DNA from: Desulfobulbaceae bacterium
GTDB taxonomy: Bacteria > Desulfobacterota > Desulfobulbia > Desulfobulbales > SURF-16
Reading direction: 5' to 3'
Length of the DNA stretch: 64,000 nucleotides
NCBI GenBank assembly: GCA_024637145.1
Contig: JAGXFQ010000012.1
Location: 56,283 to 120,282 of the forward strand
In this document: positions 63,901 to 64,000 of the stretch, one piece after another
How positions within the stretch are numbered: position 1 is the first letter of the stretch
Layout of the letters: every line of letters begins with the position of its first letter
Translations under genes and position numbers: made by a program
Notes under the pieces: generated by a model
What the model was told of the DNA's origin: nothing
Databases searched by the model: none
Seen by the model: only the letters and a program-made list of their open reading frames with translations

Positions 63901-64000
63901 TGGACGGTGTATTAGTTATTGAACAGTCGGATACAACCTACCCAACCGGAAATCATGCCGGCCTCTCAATCTCTAGAGGGAGTACCGATATCACTGCGGA
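60933..64000 (+). CDS. large PKD/cadherin-like/LamG-like surface protein (partial at right edge)
   Basis: An open frame from ATG 60933 without a stop in the window, so at least 1022 residues and 3'-truncated by the edge. Signal peptide near residues 20-48 (ending SSLAA). A fibronectin-like start is followed by three PKD domains (DLGDGG, DFGDGNSA, DFGDGS; about residues 140-400). A beta-rich LamG-like domain follows (about 410-575), then three cadherin-like/VCBS-type repeats (TYTPNNNISGIDTFTFKVND, TPAANYNGTDSFSYQI, TYTPNLNISGVDTFTFKTND), then a second LamG-like domain that is a near copy of the first. The architecture suggests an exported adhesin or matrix protein; the C-terminal sorting signal is not visible. 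Confidence 0.88.
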   Translation, partial: MTDHFPHTPILSKQPARRPIAIKIALLLPLTLLYLIGSPPSSLAAIISPIQFEWNYDTTLPGLMGYTIYQDNQPIANIPDPYSLSTELNVFLEVGAQNTFTITAYDNLGNVSNPSLPYLIAVPPEDDSGNIPPVASLDISSVSGPAPLTVDVSASRSIDYDGMIIAYAWDLGDGGFSNYEKDFYTFDAPGMYTVILDVTDDSGSLSTAETTVTVTDPQATTNEPPTALLYTTTNSGPAPLDVLFDGTDSTDSDGIINDYLWDFGDGNSASGSFVNYTYTAIGIFTGQLSVTDDGGASATDQTEITVTASDTLNNPPSAVINADPLTGAAPLTTTFSGSNSTDPDGVIISYNWDFGDGSIASSADATHRYITSGTYTATLTVTDEFGDTGLSRVIISVTDPVLPTTQEVVDDFNVDTTPDYTSITGALSVSNGVAHGQVWRTTLAYHNTPLGSSDHWVQAEVAYNGGSESGGVTGRVNEINKTGYYTRFESERIALYRFSETTRSWLSMHAGQYQSGTYSVRMQISGSTIRVFVDGVLVIEQSDTTYPTGNHAGLSIYRGITDITADNFKAGTEAPPPLTQQNNAPVAQSTSITTTEDSPISGTFIVSDLDGNELTAEIVSNGTLGTAVITNPLTGAYTYTPNNNISGIDTFTFKVNDGTEDSNKATVTVTITEVNDPPTAQADTAVCSENASVIIDALANDSDIEGDLLIISGVGQPAHGTAVISNNQILYTPAANYNGTDSFSYQITDNRGGTATGVIEVSVTEVNFPPLTVDSSLITQENNAATGILTASDEDGDNLIFSIVKNGILGTAVVTDKATGAYTYTPNLNISGVDTFTFKTNDGSADSNIATITVTIEKTPVGGEILDDFNVDTTPDYTSITGDLSVSNGVAHGQMWRTTLAYHNTPLGSSDHWVQAEVAYNGGSESGGVTGRVDETNKTGYYTRFESERIALYRFSETTRTWLSMYAGQYQSGTYSVRMQISGSTIRVFVDGVLVIEQSDTTYPTGNHAGLSISRGSTDITA
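62160..62629 (+). repeat. direct repeat copy 1 (LamG-like domain)
   Basis: About 470 bases nearly identical to 63531-64000, offset by exactly 1371 bases (457 codons), so the reading frame is kept. Differences are few and scattered, which implies recent duplication or gene conversion within the gene. Confidence 0.93.
63531..64000 (+). repeat. direct repeat copy 2 (LamG-like domain), cut by the window edge
   Basis: Second copy of the 62160-62629 domain. The aligned part runs to the last base, so the full repeat length and further copies cannot be judged from this window. Confidence 0.93.

Overview
The window most resembles a chromosome segment of an anaerobic Gram-negative bacterium, probably a Desulfobacterota (Desulfobulbales-type) species. 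That is an inference from gene content: a five-heme lipoprotein cytochrome, a U32-family protein, a PEP-CTERM/XrtA-type exopolysaccharide locus, an NHLP/Nif11-type RiPP cluster and two cold-shock proteins. No rRNA or tRNA gene was seen. Base composition changes visibly: about 6.8-22.4 kb is GC-rich, while about 38-60 kb is AT-richer.

Layout. 0-6.5 kb holds ordinary genes: DUF5063 protein, mntP, two csp genes, arfB, a CDP-alcohol phosphatidyltransferase, an unusual CarS-like/metallophosphoesterase fusion and a CDF metal transporter. 6.8-22.4 kb is a one-direction RiPP island: TolC-like channel, NHLM HlyD adaptor, two NHLP ABC exporters (one with a C39 leader peptidase), an anchored periplasmic binding protein, a putative HExxH metalloprotein, an unknown protein, an FAD oxidoreductase, a small ORF, a Nif11-leader precursor with a 14-15 residue two-cysteine core, an attenuator-like terminator, a SPASM radical SAM enzyme and a PoyD-like radical SAM epimerase. 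It ends at an IS256-like transposase relic. The peptide is probably modified by the radical SAM enzymes, cut after GG by the C39 domain, and exported through the HlyD/TolC conduit.

22.9-28.3 kb holds housekeeping genes: a ComEA-like HhH protein, glgP, cca and an orphan ParB-like protein. 28.4-37.3 kb is a tight seven-gene minus-strand operon: multiheme cytochrome, U32 protein, reductase-SCP2 fusion, class III aminotransferase, MMPL/RND exporter, adenylate-forming enzyme and alpha/beta hydrolase. Its logic is activate, reduce, aminate and export an acyl or lipid substrate; I do not recognise it as a described pathway. Two decayed insertion sequences with terminal inverted repeats lie at 37.46-38.16 and 40.54-41.19 kb.

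38.3-64 kb is an exopolysaccharide/PEP-CTERM region: VanZ-type protein, BcsL-like acetyltransferase, a PEP-CTERM protein, glutamate-dehydrogenase-family enzyme, outer-membrane barrel, then sugar transferase, tyrosine autokinase, Wzz-like, outer-membrane and Wza-like genes on the minus strand. These are followed by the PrsT-like TPR lipoprotein, a phosphatase, a GGDEF-PilZ protein, an ExeA-type ATPase fused to OmpA, a response regulator, a nucleotide-sugar dehydrogenase, a MshEN-domain membrane protein, and a large PKD/cadherin-like/LamG-like surface protein that runs off the right edge. The exosortase itself is not in the window.
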